Numbered from the stretch's first letter, positions 10,890 to 19,459 are shown. The stretch: 32,237 nt of DNA from Rhodanobacteraceae bacterium (GCA_903970285.1 CAJCHN010000146.1:1-32237), one strand, 5' to 3'. The notes: generated from the sequence alone by a model not told the origin. Made by a program: numbers and translations.

Positions 10890-11543
10890 CTAGTCTCGGC
10901 GCCGCCCCGACAACAACTGCAGCACCGCCAGGAAGATATTGATCGCGTCCAGATAGATGGAAAGCGCCAGCACGACCGCGGTCTGGCCATCGCCGCCTGC
11001 CCGGATGCGCGCAAAATCACCTACCGTCAACAGCGTGAAGACGCCCAGGATTAGCCACGAGTAGGTATCCGGCTGCAGGAAGTGGAAGAAGATGCTGACG
11101 ATGCCGAGCAGCAGCACGCCCAGCAGCGCGGCGGACGCGATCCCGGTCAGACGCCGGTAGTTGATATGGAACAGGTAGGCGACGATGCCCATGGACGCCA
11201 TACCGAGGCCGGTCGTCACCGCGGCCTGAAAGACGATGCCCGCCCCGATCGTCTGTACGTAGCGATGGATCAGCGGACCGATCTCCCAGCCCATGAAGTA
11301 CGCGAGCAGCAAAAACAGACCCAGGGCGACCGCTGGATTCTTGCGCCGGGCGAAGTTGATGGCGAAGATCAGCCCCAGCACCGCGATAAAGCCGACCAGC
11401 GTGCCCCAGTCCGGCGCCGACGCGACTCCAACAGCCGTAACCAGGAAACCAAGAGACGTAATGGCGAGGACCTTTGCAAGCAACGAAGCCGTTCCTTCGC
11501 GCTGACCCTCAATCACCAACGGATATGTGTTCATCATGTGCAT
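10890..11543 (-). CDS. Bax inhibitor-1/YccA family membrane protein
   Basis: 217 residues with about seven hydrophobic segments, typical of the BI-1 (UPF0005) family of integral membrane proteins, some of which conduct calcium or modulate membrane proteases. Recognisable parts are IFAINFARRKN, GLGMASMGIVAYLF, and the C-terminal TVGDFARIRAGGDGQTAVVLALSIYLD run cut by one polar turn, followed by INIFLAVLQLLSGRRRD. The Asp residues in the last two helices are characteristic of the family. Three in-frame ATGs (11543, 11537, 11534) follow GGGAG at 11547-11551; 11537 has the best spacing. Its genomic closeness to lon and clp genes may be accidental. Confidence 0.85.
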   Translation of the reverse strand: MHMMNTYPLVIEGQREGTASLLAKVLAITSLGFLVTAVGVASAPDWGTLVGFIAVLGLIFAINFARRKNPAVALGLFLLLAYFMGWEIGPLIHRYVQTIGAGIVFQAAVTTGLGMASMGIVAYLFHINYRRLTGIASAALLGVLLLGIVSIFFHFLQPDTYSWLILGVFTLLTVGDFARIRAGGDGQTAVVLALSIYLDAINIFLAVLQLLSGRRRD

Positions 11544-11693
11544 GCACTCCCGGGATCATGACGCAGATTCGGTCCAGGCCCCTACCGTATAGGACGCGGC
11601 CCAAAGCCGAAGGATGCGTCGGGAGACGTGTGCCCCCGGTGCCGCCCGACTGTTAGAGTTGAGGATTGAACGTTCGGGAGATTTCACCAGCAC

Positions 11694-13109
11694 ATGTTTG
11701 TTCCGGGACACATCCTGTTTGCGCCCACGCAGCGCGTCCACTTTATCGGGATCGGCGGCATCGGGATGAGCGGCATCGCCGAAATCCTGCTCACCATGGG
11801 CTACACCGTCTCCGGCTCCGACCTGCGTCACTCCCCCGCGACCGAACGCCTGACGCGGCTCGGCGCGACCATCTACGAGGGACACGCTTCGGGTAACGCC
11901 GCGGCCTGCGACGTGGTGGTGGCGAGTTCCGCCGTCTCGCCGGCTAACCCGGAGATCGTGGAGGCGCGGCTGCGCCGCATCCCGGTCATACAGCGGGCGG
12001 AGATGCTGGCGGAGCTGATGCGACTGAAGTGGGGGATCGCCGTCGCCGGCATGCACGGCAAGACCACCACCACCAGCATGATCGCCGCCGTGCTCGCGGG
12101 TGGCGGACTCGACCCTACGGTGGTCGTAGGCGGTCGCGTGGACGCGCTGGGCTCGAACGCCCGGCTGGGCACATCGCAGTACCTGGTCGCCGAGGCCGAC
12201 GAGTCCGACCGCTCCTTTCTGAAGCTCTCGCCCGTGCTGGCCGTCATCACCAATCTTGACCGCGAACATATGGACTGCTACGCGTCCATGGAGGATGTGG
12301 ACGCCGCCTTCATCGAGTTCATGGACCGGCTTCCCTTCTACGGCGCCGCGACCGCGTGCATCGATAATCCCCGTCTGCGCGGCATCCTGCCGCGGGTGCG
12401 CCGGCGCGTCTACACTTATGGCGAAAGCCTCGACTCCGACTTCCGGCTGGAGATGCTGCCGGCGCGGGCGGACTGTCACGCCACCTTCGAGGTCAACTTC
12501 AAGGGTCTGCTGCTGGGCCCATTCACCCTGCACGTGCCGGGGCGACACAATGTCTTAAACGCGACCGCCGCAGTGGCTGTCGGCATTCAGCTCGGCGTCA
12601 CCCCGGCGATGATTGCAAAGGGACTCGCCACCTTCCGCGGCGTCGACCGGCGCTTCCAGGTGAAGGGCCAGGTCGCCGGCATCACCGTCGTCGACGACTA
12701 CGGCCACCACCCGACCGAGCTGCTGGCCACCCTGCGCGCCGCGCGCGACTGTGGCTACAAGCGAGTTCACGTGCTCTTCCAGCCCCATCGCTACACCCGC
12801 ACCCGCGACCTGATGCCGGAATTTGCCGCCGCATTTGCGGACGCCGACACGGTGCAGGTGCTGGACATCTACGCGGCCAGCGAAGAACCGATCGCCGGTG
12901 TGACCGGCGCGGCACTGGTCGCGGAGATCCTTCGCCACGAAAATGGCTCCGGAAAGACCGTCGCCTACGCCGCCTCGGTCGGTCACGCTGTCGATGCCCT
13001 GGTACGGACTGCTCAGCCGGGCGACGTCGTCATGACGCTGGGCGCCGGAAGCGTCTCCCAGATTGCGCCGCAGGTTGTGGAAGCCTTGCAGCTCGCTCAT
13101 CCGGAATGA
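11694..13109 (+). CDS. murC: UDP-N-acetylmuramate--L-alanine ligase MurC
   Basis: Cytoplasmic ATP-dependent ligase that adds L-Ala to UDP-MurNAc in peptidoglycan precursor synthesis. At 471 residues it has normal length. Visible motifs: N-terminal nucleotide-fold loop GIGGIGMSG at 19-27, P-loop GMHGKTTTT at 118-126, NLDREHMDCY, HNVLNATAA and DDYGHHPTE of the Mur ligase core, and the C-terminal LFQPHRYTRT and LGAGS motifs. ATG 11694 is preceded by GGGAG about 12 bases upstream, which is rather far. It is divergent from the Bax-inhibitor gene, so its promoter must be in 11544-11693. ftsQ follows after 114 bases. Confidence 0.97.
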   Translation: MFVPGHILFAPTQRVHFIGIGGIGMSGIAEILLTMGYTVSGSDLRHSPATERLTRLGATIYEGHASGNAAACDVVVASSAVSPANPEIVEARLRRIPVIQRAEMLAELMRLKWGIAVAGMHGKTTTTSMIAAVLAGGGLDPTVVVGGRVDALGSNARLGTSQYLVAEADESDRSFLKLSPVLAVITNLDREHMDCYASMEDVDAAFIEFMDRLPFYGAATACIDNPRLRGILPRVRRRVYTYGESLDSDFRLEMLPARADCHATFEVNFKGLLLGPFTLHVPGRHNVLNATAAVAVGIQLGVTPAMIAKGLATFRGVDRRFQVKGQVAGITVVDDYGHHPTELLATLRAARDCGYKRVHVLFQPHRYTRTRDLMPEFAAAFADADTVQVLDIYAASEEPIAGVTGAALVAEILRHENGSGKTVAYAASVGHAVDALVRTAQPGDVVMTLGAGSVSQIAPQVVEALQLAHPE

Positions 13110-13223
13110 GGACGCTCAGAAACCTGGCCGGTTGCGGCCTCGATACCCCGCAAAATACCCGTTCCTCCTCGGCAACCGCCGCGATATAGTGAAGCTGGCG
13201 GTTCGACGCGGCCTTGCTCGGGC

Positions 13224-14390
13224 TTGCGCACAGCTAAATTGAATGCGAAGGATGCCTCTGCGGTGCTCGACGCGCCCGCGCGAACTCGCGCCGCAACTCC
13301 CGAGGTCGACTCTCCCGCTTTCGCCCGCGGAGCGCCGCCCCTGCGCCGCGATCTGGCCGACGATTTCAGCACCCGCCGCTCCCGCGCCGCCGCGCTGCAA
13401 GATCCATCTGACGAGTCCGCGGCTTCTGGTCGCCGCAACAGCCCGCGCGGAGTTCGCATCCGGCTCGGCCGTAGCGTCCCCCGCAGCCTCGCCGGGCGAA
13501 TCTTTACCGGCATCGGCTTCTTCGCGGGCCTGGGCGGCCTCGCCTTTGGCTTCTCACAGGCACGGGCTGCCCTGCTTCATGATGCCCGCCTGGTCATCCC
13601 TTCCAGCCACGCCATCGAGATTACCGGCAACAATCACCTCACCCGCGCGCAGTTGCTGAGCGTCTTCGGCGAGGATGTCGACCGCAACCTGCTGACGGTG
13701 CCACTCGACGCCCGCCGCGCGGAGCTCGAATCGCTGCCGTGGGTGGAGCATGCCACCGTCATGCGCCTTCTCCCGAACCGCATCCGCATCGCCATCGTCG
13801 AACGCACCCCGGTCGCCTTCGTCCGCCAGGGCAGCGAGATCAGCCTGGTCGATGCCCACGGCGTGCTGCTGGATTATTCGCCCGAATCTACATCCGACCA
13901 CTCCTACTCATTTCCCATCCTCAGCGGCATCTCGGCCGCGGATCCCGCATCCACCCGGGTCGCCCGCATGAAGCTTTACCTGCGCTTTACCGGCGATCTG
14001 GACGCCGGCCCCGACAAGATTTCCCGGCGACTGTCCGAGGTCGACCTTACCGATCCTGAAGATATCAAGGCGCTCCTCCCCGACAGCGGCACCAGCATCC
14101 TGGTCCACTTCGGCGACAACGACTTCCTCACCCGCTACCAGCGCTACGTGCAGAACCTTCCCGACTGGAAGGCGCGTTACCCGAAGCTCGCCTCGGTCGA
14201 CATGCGCTACGAACACGACGTGGTGCTGGAGATGGCGCCCGGCGCGGCGGTGCCGATCGCCGGCGAAGCAGCCGGGCCGTCCGAAGCAGCCGCCACACCC
14301 GGTGCAGCCGCTGCCAAGAAGCCACCCTCGAAGAGACCCGCAGGCAGGCAGAAAGCACTCCCAGTTCATCCGAAGGTGGGCCCACGATGA
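13224..14390 (+). CDS. ftsQ: Cell division protein FtsQ (FtsQ/DivIB)
   Basis: Bitopic inner-membrane protein of the divisome that links early and late division proteins. There is no in-frame ATG before the conserved domain. TTG 13224 is taken as start (388 residues), with TTG 13239 and GTG 13263 as alternatives. Order: a long charged cytoplasmic N-terminus, one membrane segment at about 89-110, a POTRA domain from about 127 (IEITGNNHLTRAQLLSVFG), the FtsQ core with the WVEHATVMRLLPNRIRIAIVE stretch split by its usual Pro-Asn turn, and an Ala/Pro/Lys-rich tail after about 345. The N-terminus is longer than in most FtsQ proteins. Its TGA overlaps the ATG of ftsA by 4 bases, so translation is probably coupled. 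Confidence 0.9.
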   Translation: MRTAKLNAKDASAVLDAPARTRAATPEVDSPAFARGAPPLRRDLADDFSTRRSRAAALQDPSDESAASGRRNSPRGVRIRLGRSVPRSLAGRIFTGIGFFAGLGGLAFGFSQARAALLHDARLVIPSSHAIEITGNNHLTRAQLLSVFGEDVDRNLLTVPLDARRAELESLPWVEHATVMRLLPNRIRIAIVERTPVAFVRQGSEISLVDAHGVLLDYSPESTSDHSYSFPILSGISAADPASTRVARMKLYLRFTGDLDAGPDKISRRLSEVDLTDPEDIKALLPDSGTSILVHFGDNDFLTRYQRYVQNLPDWKARYPKLASVDMRYEHDVVLEMAPGAAVPIAGEAAGPSEAAATPGAAAAKKPPSKRPAGRQKALPVHPKVGPR

Positions 14391-15640
14391 ATCCACGGCA
14401 GGAAAACCTCATCACCGTTCTCGACTGCGGCAGCCAGAAGAGCTGCGTGCTGGTGGTCGAGGTCGTGGACGGCGCGCTGCGCTACCGCGGCCATGGCATC
14501 GAGCCTTCACTGGGCATGCGCAAAGGCCTGATCGCCGAACTCGGCCCCGCCTACGAAGCCATCAACCGCGCCGCGCTCACCGCCGAGCGCACCGCCATGG
14601 TCAACATCGAGTCCGCCGTCATTGGCATCGGCGGAACTCACGTCCGCGGCATCAACTCCCGCGGCGGCATCTCCATGGGCTCGCGCATGAAGGAGATCAC
14701 CCGCGAGGAGGTTCGCGCCTGCGTCGACCGCGCCCGCTCCGTCCCACTGCCGCCCGACCGCGAGGTGATGCACCTGCTGCCGCAGGAGTTCATCCTCGAC
14801 GACCAGGCCGGCATCCACGACCCCATCGGCATGGTAGGCAACCGGCTTGAAGTGAACCTGCACCTCTCCACCTGCTCCGGCGGCATCGCGCAGTCGGTCA
14901 TCACCTGCGCCAATCGCGCCGGCCTCGAAGTGGTGGACACGGTCTTTGAAGGCATCGCCTCCGCCGAAGCCGTGCTCTTTGCCGATGAGCGCGAACTCGG
15001 CACCTGCCTCATCGATATCGGCGCCTCCACCACCGAGATCGCCGTCTTCTTTGAGGGTTCCATCGCGCACACCGCCGTGCTGCCCATCGGCGGCGATCAC
15101 TTCACCAACGATCTCGCGGTCGGGCTGCACGTCAGCGTCGAAGAGGCCGAACAGCTCAAGTGCCTCTACGGCAACTGCGTCGTCACCAGCGTGCCCACGC
15201 TGGCCGAGGTGGAGGTGGGCGGCCACGCGCCCGGCGGCGAGCTCTTCTCCGGCCAGTCCGGCGCCGCGCAGCCGACGCGCCTGGTCCGCCAGCGCTTTCT
15301 CGCCGAGATTCTTGAGCCCCGCGCCCGCGAACTCTTCACCATGTTGCGCAACAACCTGCGCGAGGGCGGCGTGCTCGAAGCCCTGGGCGCCGGCTGCGTG
15401 CTTACCGGCGGCGGCGCCAATCTGGTCGGCCTGCTCGACAACGCGGAGTCGCTGCTGCGCGTCCCCGCCCGCACCGGCGCGCCGGTCCGCATGCCCTTCA
15501 TGCCGCCCGAGCTGCTCAAGCCGGAGTTCGCCGCCGCCATCGGCATGGTCCTCTACACCCACCGCACCCAGAACCGCCGCGCCCACGAAGACCAGGGCCT
15601 GAAAGCCAAGCTGCGCAGCATCTTCGCCGGCAGCTTCTAG
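14387..15640 (+). CDS. ftsA: Cell division protein FtsA
   Basis: Actin-like ATPase that tethers FtsZ filaments to the membrane. 417 residues. Phosphate-1 motif VLDCGSQKSC is at about 11-20, with Cys where many FtsA have Ile. The SHS2-type domain 1C follows, then phosphate-2 LIDIGASTTEI, adenosine motif GAGCVLTGGGANLVGL, and a C-terminal amphipathic helix GLKAKLRSIFAGSF that fits the membrane-targeting sequence. The ATG overlaps the ftsQ stop. Unlike the usual cluster, ftsZ does not follow: the next gene is on the other strand and 58 bases away. Confidence 0.95.
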   Translation: MNPRQENLITVLDCGSQKSCVLVVEVVDGALRYRGHGIEPSLGMRKGLIAELGPAYEAINRAALTAERTAMVNIESAVIGIGGTHVRGINSRGGISMGSRMKEITREEVRACVDRARSVPLPPDREVMHLLPQEFILDDQAGIHDPIGMVGNRLEVNLHLSTCSGGIAQSVITCANRAGLEVVDTVFEGIASAEAVLFADERELGTCLIDIGASTTEIAVFFEGSIAHTAVLPIGGDHFTNDLAVGLHVSVEEAEQLKCLYGNCVVTSVPTLAEVEVGGHAPGGELFSGQSGAAQPTRLVRQRFLAEILEPRARELFTMLRNNLREGGVLEALGAGCVLTGGGANLVGLLDNAESLLRVPARTGAPVRMPFMPPELLKPEFAAAIGMVLYTHRTQNRRAHEDQGLKAKLRSIFAGSF

Positions 15641-15698
15641 CTACCGCGATACGTGGGGCCGCTTTGGGGCACCGGAGAACCTGACGGTTAGCCGCTTG

Positions 15699-16562
15699 CT
15701 ACTTCGGCTCAGGTAACGCGTGGGGCAGTGGCTCGGGCACTTTCACGACGCCGGTGGCAGTATTCGTACAACCCGTGAGCTCAACGGAGTACATATAGGA
15801 AGCAGGGGTTAAGTTTGGTATTACCTTACATGTGTCGACAGCTTCGGAACCAAAGCTGAGAAGCGGCGTCCCGCCTGACCCCTGACAAGGACTCGATGAA
15901 TCAAACCGCACAATCCAGGATGGCTGCGTCGCACCCACATACAACCATGCTATATCGGTGGGAGTCGGAGCGGCTGGGTCAGAAATAATGGTTGTGCTGC
16001 TCTGAGTTGTACTGTCCTGAATTACTGGAGTTTTGCCATCCAGACACATAAAGTATACAGTTCCGGACGAGACGCTAAGTTCATGTGAGTCATAAAAGCT
16101 TCGTACTGCGCTTTCACGTGCAGTGGTACTTGAATCCTTGCTGGCACTAGCCGGCTGTTGGGCCAGAACGTCCTTGGTAGCACCGGGGCTTTCGACGATC
16201 TTGCAATTATTGCACGGTACAACGGCAAAGATTGCCTGCTTATCGGAATGGTAAGTGACACTATATTGATATATGGGAGGTGTTTTTCCTTTTTTGGTTC
16301 CGGCCACCGTGCACCTTGCGGGAGTGGTCGCGGACCCATGAAGCGGCTTTGGGTGCGGCCTACAGGGATCGGCGCCAACGAAGTTGACGTCGAAGGAGGT
16401 AATGCCGCTCGACGGCGGGAACAGCCGCCACTCAAGGATCTCTCCTTTTGCCGTTACGGCAAAGGCATTGTCAGGGACATGTAAATACGTCACTGTCTTG
16501 TGGCAACCCGCCGTTGTAACCAGCGCCATGAGCAGCACGGGATTAGTCTTGATGGTTCGCAT
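15699..16562 (-). CDS. Putative Cys-rich lipoprotein with internal duplication
   Basis: Not recognised as a known family. 287 residues; ATG 16562 has AAGGAG nine bases upstream. The N-terminus has a short basic start, a hydrophobic stretch and TTAGC, giving a likely lipidated Cys20 (the -3 position is Thr rather than Leu, so a near-match lipobox). The mature protein seems to hold two related units. In unit 1, Trp45, Cys67, Cys84 and a YQYSV strand (98-102) occur in order. In unit 2, Trp216, Cys226, Cys245 and YMYSV (256-260) do. Further Cys are at 117, 120, 173 and 265. A Ser/Thr-rich linker joins them. It would sit in the envelope, perhaps with disulfides. It begins 13 bases after the cyclase/TPR gene stop, so the two are very likely co-transcribed. 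GC is clearly lower than in ftsA (45% in a sampled 60 bases). Confidence 0.65.
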   Translation of the reverse strand: MRTIKTNPVLLMALVTTAGCHKTVTYLHVPDNAFAVTAKGEILEWRLFPPSSGITSFDVNFVGADPCRPHPKPLHGSATTPARCTVAGTKKGKTPPIYQYSVTYHSDKQAIFAVVPCNNCKIVESPGATKDVLAQQPASASKDSSTTARESAVRSFYDSHELSVSSGTVYFMCLDGKTPVIQDSTTQSSTTIISDPAAPTPTDIAWLYVGATQPSWIVRFDSSSPCQGSGGTPLLSFGSEAVDTCKVIPNLTPASYMYSVELTGCTNTATGVVKVPEPLPHALPEPK

Positions 16563-16575
16563 CGATACTTACTCC

Positions 16576-18930
16576 TTAAGCATCACTCTTCAATGCACGT
16601 AATCGAGCTAACTCCTTATATCGTGGGTCGATCACAAGGTTTCTCATGTCAGGCATATTCTCGATCTGAAACGTTGTCGCTCCTCTTTCCAGACACCTAC
16701 TTACGGTAGAGAGAGCCTCACTCCGTCTCCCAGTCACCTCTAGAACCCGGCTCTTTGCGAGTTGAGAGTCCATATCATCGATCGGAAGCTTCTCGGCTTT
16801 GCCCAGCAATGCTGACGGGTCGTCGTTCGATCCGCACTTTGCGCTGAGGAGGGCCAGAGTGATCAAGCCGGGACCGTCTAGGCCGTTGACGCGAAGCTCG
16901 GACTGCTTAAGCCAAAGCGCTTTCTTATAAGCTTCGCTTGCATCGCTTCTGTGGTTAGGCGTGTAGCTGTAGCAGTCCGCAAGTTCAAGCCAATTGGAAC
17001 TAGACTCAGGACCAAGCGAAACCGCTCTTTTCGCATATTCCACCGATTCGCTATATCGTCCCGAAACGCGCAAGATCTCGGCCATCGTACTCGCCGCTGC
17101 ATCGCTAGGCGCGAGTTCCAGACTCCTCGATATAGCACTCATGGCAAGTTCCGGCTTCCCTATCTGCAGGTATATTGACCCAACGTTGTTAAAAGCCAAC
17201 GCATTGTTGCTGAGCATTAATGTCACCGCACGGAACTCATTCAAAGCTTCTGGATATTTGCCCTCGTAGTTGTAGAGAACGCCGCGCTCGTTGTGCGCCC
17301 ACCAGTAGTTTGGCCTGAGTGTAAGTACGGTACCGAAAGTGGTCTCGGCATCGGCCCAGCGATTGGCGCGGGAATAAAGTTGAGCCTGATATACCAAGGT
17401 CTTCGGATTCGAGGGATCAATGGCGAGAGCACGCGCCGTTTCTCGAAAGGCCCCGTCTCTGTCACCTCGGTATTCCAGCACGGATGCGTAGGCGAGATGA
17501 GCCTCGACGAGTTGCGGGTCCATTGAGATTGCCGCCTTGCAGTTCTCTTCAGCTAGGAGAAGCGCCGAAGCCATCTTGCGAACGAAGTAGTATCTACAGT
17601 ATGCCCAGGCAAGCTGTGCGTTGGCCTTTGCAAAATGGGGGTCAAAGTCCAGAGCTTTCTTGTAGTTTTCAAGTGCGTTCTCCAGCCCCCTGTCGTTCGG
17701 CTGATCCATGTATGACTCGGCGGTTTGAAAAGCTGCGTATGCTTCAGGACTGCCCGTTCCCGATTGGAGGCGAGGAAGATTGGTGGCCTGTGCCTTAATG
17801 CCTAGCATCTCCGAGACTGCACGCACCGATTCAGTCTGAAACGTGAGCTCATTTGCATTGGTCACAAGGATCTTGATCTCACGCAGGGCGTGAAGGGTGG
17901 CCGCCTCAAAGAGTCTAAAGAAAATAGCGGCGCCGTCCTGCTGAGCCTTGCCCGAGACGGCAAGAATGAGATTTGTTCCGAGGGAAGAAGTAATGCCGAC
18001 TAATTGCTCCGACTTAGTTACACCTGCATCGAGCCGATGAGGGGTGATAAAGAAGTCAGAATCCTGAGCTTCAGCGCGGGCGAGTTCGTTGCCGATGCAA
18101 TCAACCAAATACTCCAGTAAGGGGCGCAGATGGGGGTCGCTCTTCACAGGCCAGCCCATCACCACCACGTATCGCTTCGGGGGCAAGGGCAGTTGCCGAG
18201 ACTTCAGCCGAAACGAAACCGCATAGTCGCCGAGCAGCCCGGCTACGATCGCCGCCGCTGTCCCTGTGGTCAGCACCGCGCGCCGGGTGAGCAGCGGGCG
18301 CAGCGGGCGTTTGGCTTCCCCGGCTCCGGCATCGACCACATGGAACCTGCGCACCCGAAACCGCTCTTCGCGCTTGCCCTCGACCGTCTCTTCCGCGCCG
18401 TACAGCCGTTGCACCTCCGGCGAAAATAGCGAGTAGGTTGCCGTGTCCACCAGGATGTCGCCGGTGCGGGCAGCCGATTCCAGCCGCACTGCATTGATAA
18501 TGGCGAGGCCGGCGTAATCCGCCGACAGCGTTGAGCAGGCGGTCGCGTCCACATCCCCGGTGGCCACTCCCACGCGAAACCAGCGCTGCGCCGTCCGTTC
18601 GCTGCGCAGTTCGTTGTGCTCCTTGGAGAAAAGATGTACCTGGCGCCCAAACTGGTGGGCGTCGTCCGCCCGCTCAAACAGCAGGATGATGCCGTCGCCG
18701 GGCTTCGAAACGACGCAATATCCGTTCCGATCCTGGAGCGTCCCGAGTGCGCGCGAAAATAATCCCTGGATCTGCCGGTTCAGGTCCGACACGCTCATCG
18801 CGCTGATGTTCTCTTCAAGCATCCGCGCAATGCTCGAGTAGCCCACCATGTCGACCACAGCCACCGTGCGGCGCAGCATCATGCTGCCCAACGGAGTTCC
18901 GGGTTCCTCGGTTGCCGCCGCCTGGCTCAT
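16576..18930 (-). CDS. Class III nucleotidyl cyclase-like / membrane segment / TPR protein
   Basis: 784 residues from ATG 18930, which has AGGTG six bases upstream; GTG 18939 is an alternative. Residues 20-200 are a class III cyclase homology domain: metal-binding Asp27 (VVDMVGYS) and Asp79 (KPGDGI), with Lys76 where adenylyl cyclases have the adenine-selecting Lys. The usual Asn-x3-Arg motif reads IINAVR, with Arg149 kept but Asn moved to 146, so catalysis is uncertain. One membrane segment follows at about 219-238. Residues 253-380 resemble the TolB-N/FlgO-like domain often seen in such proteins (LGTNLILAVSGK). From about 395 to the end are roughly eight TPR repeats. The cyclase would be cytoplasmic and the rest on the other side of the membrane. 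The part before about 18,080 is GC-poor, the cyclase part GC-rich. It is co-oriented with the lipoprotein gene. Confidence 0.8.
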   Translation of the reverse strand: MSQAAATEEPGTPLGSMMLRRTVAVVDMVGYSSIARMLEENISAMSVSDLNRQIQGLFSRALGTLQDRNGYCVVSKPGDGIILLFERADDAHQFGRQVHLFSKEHNELRSERTAQRWFRVGVATGDVDATACSTLSADYAGLAIINAVRLESAARTGDILVDTATYSLFSPEVQRLYGAEETVEGKREERFRVRRFHVVDAGAGEAKRPLRPLLTRRAVLTTGTAAAIVAGLLGDYAVSFRLKSRQLPLPPKRYVVVMGWPVKSDPHLRPLLEYLVDCIGNELARAEAQDSDFFITPHRLDAGVTKSEQLVGITSSLGTNLILAVSGKAQQDGAAIFFRLFEAATLHALREIKILVTNANELTFQTESVRAVSEMLGIKAQATNLPRLQSGTGSPEAYAAFQTAESYMDQPNDRGLENALENYKKALDFDPHFAKANAQLAWAYCRYYFVRKMASALLLAEENCKAAISMDPQLVEAHLAYASVLEYRGDRDGAFRETARALAIDPSNPKTLVYQAQLYSRANRWADAETTFGTVLTLRPNYWWAHNERGVLYNYEGKYPEALNEFRAVTLMLSNNALAFNNVGSIYLQIGKPELAMSAISRSLELAPSDAAASTMAEILRVSGRYSESVEYAKRAVSLGPESSSNWLELADCYSYTPNHRSDASEAYKKALWLKQSELRVNGLDGPGLITLALLSAKCGSNDDPSALLGKAEKLPIDDMDSQLAKSRVLEVTGRRSEALSTVSRCLERGATTFQIENMPDMRNLVIDPRYKELARLRALKSDA

Positions 18931-18979
18931 CGGGCACACCTAAACGAACTGGAATTGTGGGGAGTTTGGCCTGGCAGAC

Positions 18980-18985
18980 GTTATA
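18980..18985 (-). promoter_or_regulatory. Extended -10 promoter for the cyclase/TPR gene
   Basis: Read on the minus strand the sequence is TGTTATAAC: an extended TG, one base, then TATAAC (5 of 6 consensus bases). No good -35 box is seen at 17 bases, which is usual for extended -10 promoters. Predicted transcription starts about 40 bases before ATG 18930. Confidence 0.45.
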
Positions 18986-19033
18986 ACACGATTGTTCCCC
19001 AAAAAGACCCAAGAAAGCGCTCCTGCACGCTGC

Positions 19034-19063
19034 TTGACAAGGAGGAGTACAATTCACGATATT
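19034..19063 (+). promoter_or_regulatory. Possible promoter for the small receiver-like gene
   Basis: Perfect -35 TTGACA (19034-19039), an 18-base gap, then GATATT (19058-19063), which is only a fair -10. It would give a leader of about 36 bases before ATG 19106. A TACAAT at 19048-19053 is too close to the -35 to be its partner. Confidence 0.3.
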
Positions 19064-19105
19064 GCAACTTGGGTCTTGTACGCAGTTCTGAGATGGGAGG
19101 CGGCC

Positions 19106-19459
19106 ATGAATGCTCGCCTTTTGCTGTTCGGACGCGATGAAAATCTGCTGAGCGCGCGCTCCTCGGTGCTCGCACGGTACGGTTTCCCCGTCATCACCGC
19201 ATATACTCTCGCTGACGTAGAGCGCTGCGCCCGGGAATACCCGATCGCCATGTTCGCGCTCTGCCATTCCGCCTCGGCTGAAGACCGCCGCAAGGCCATC
19301 GCCCTCGTGCGCCGGTACTGCCCCGACGCTCTCACCCTCAACATCGCTTCGCTGCCCCACACCGCGGTAAAGAGCACGCACGAGCCGGTCTTCACGCCAC
19401 GCCCGCTGCCTGTCGTCGAGCCCTGGGGACAGTTTCTGCCTCCCGCCGGCACGTTCTAA
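19106..19459 (+). CDS. Small receiver-like protein lacking the phospho-acceptor Asp
   Basis: 117 residues; ATG 19106 is preceded by GGGAGG with 6-base spacing, and the upstream extension of the frame (to 18992) has no such signal. Residues 3-80 follow the alternating strand/helix pattern of a response-regulator receiver: LLLFGRDENLL with an acidic pair at 11-12, helix, a second strand YGFPVITAYT, helix, then YPIAMFALCHS as the third strand. The phosphorylatable Asp expected after that strand is absent (Cys53/His54). The tail (about 85-117) is Pro-rich and unstructured-looking. No output domain is present. It is divergent from the cyclase/TPR gene with 175 bases between starts, so a shared regulatory role is possible but unproven. 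Confidence 0.65.
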   Translation: MNARLLLFGRDENLLSARSSVLARYGFPVITAYTLADVERCAREYPIAMFALCHSASAEDRRKAIALVRRYCPDALTLNIASLPHTAVKSTHEPVFTPRPLPVVEPWGQFLPPAGTF

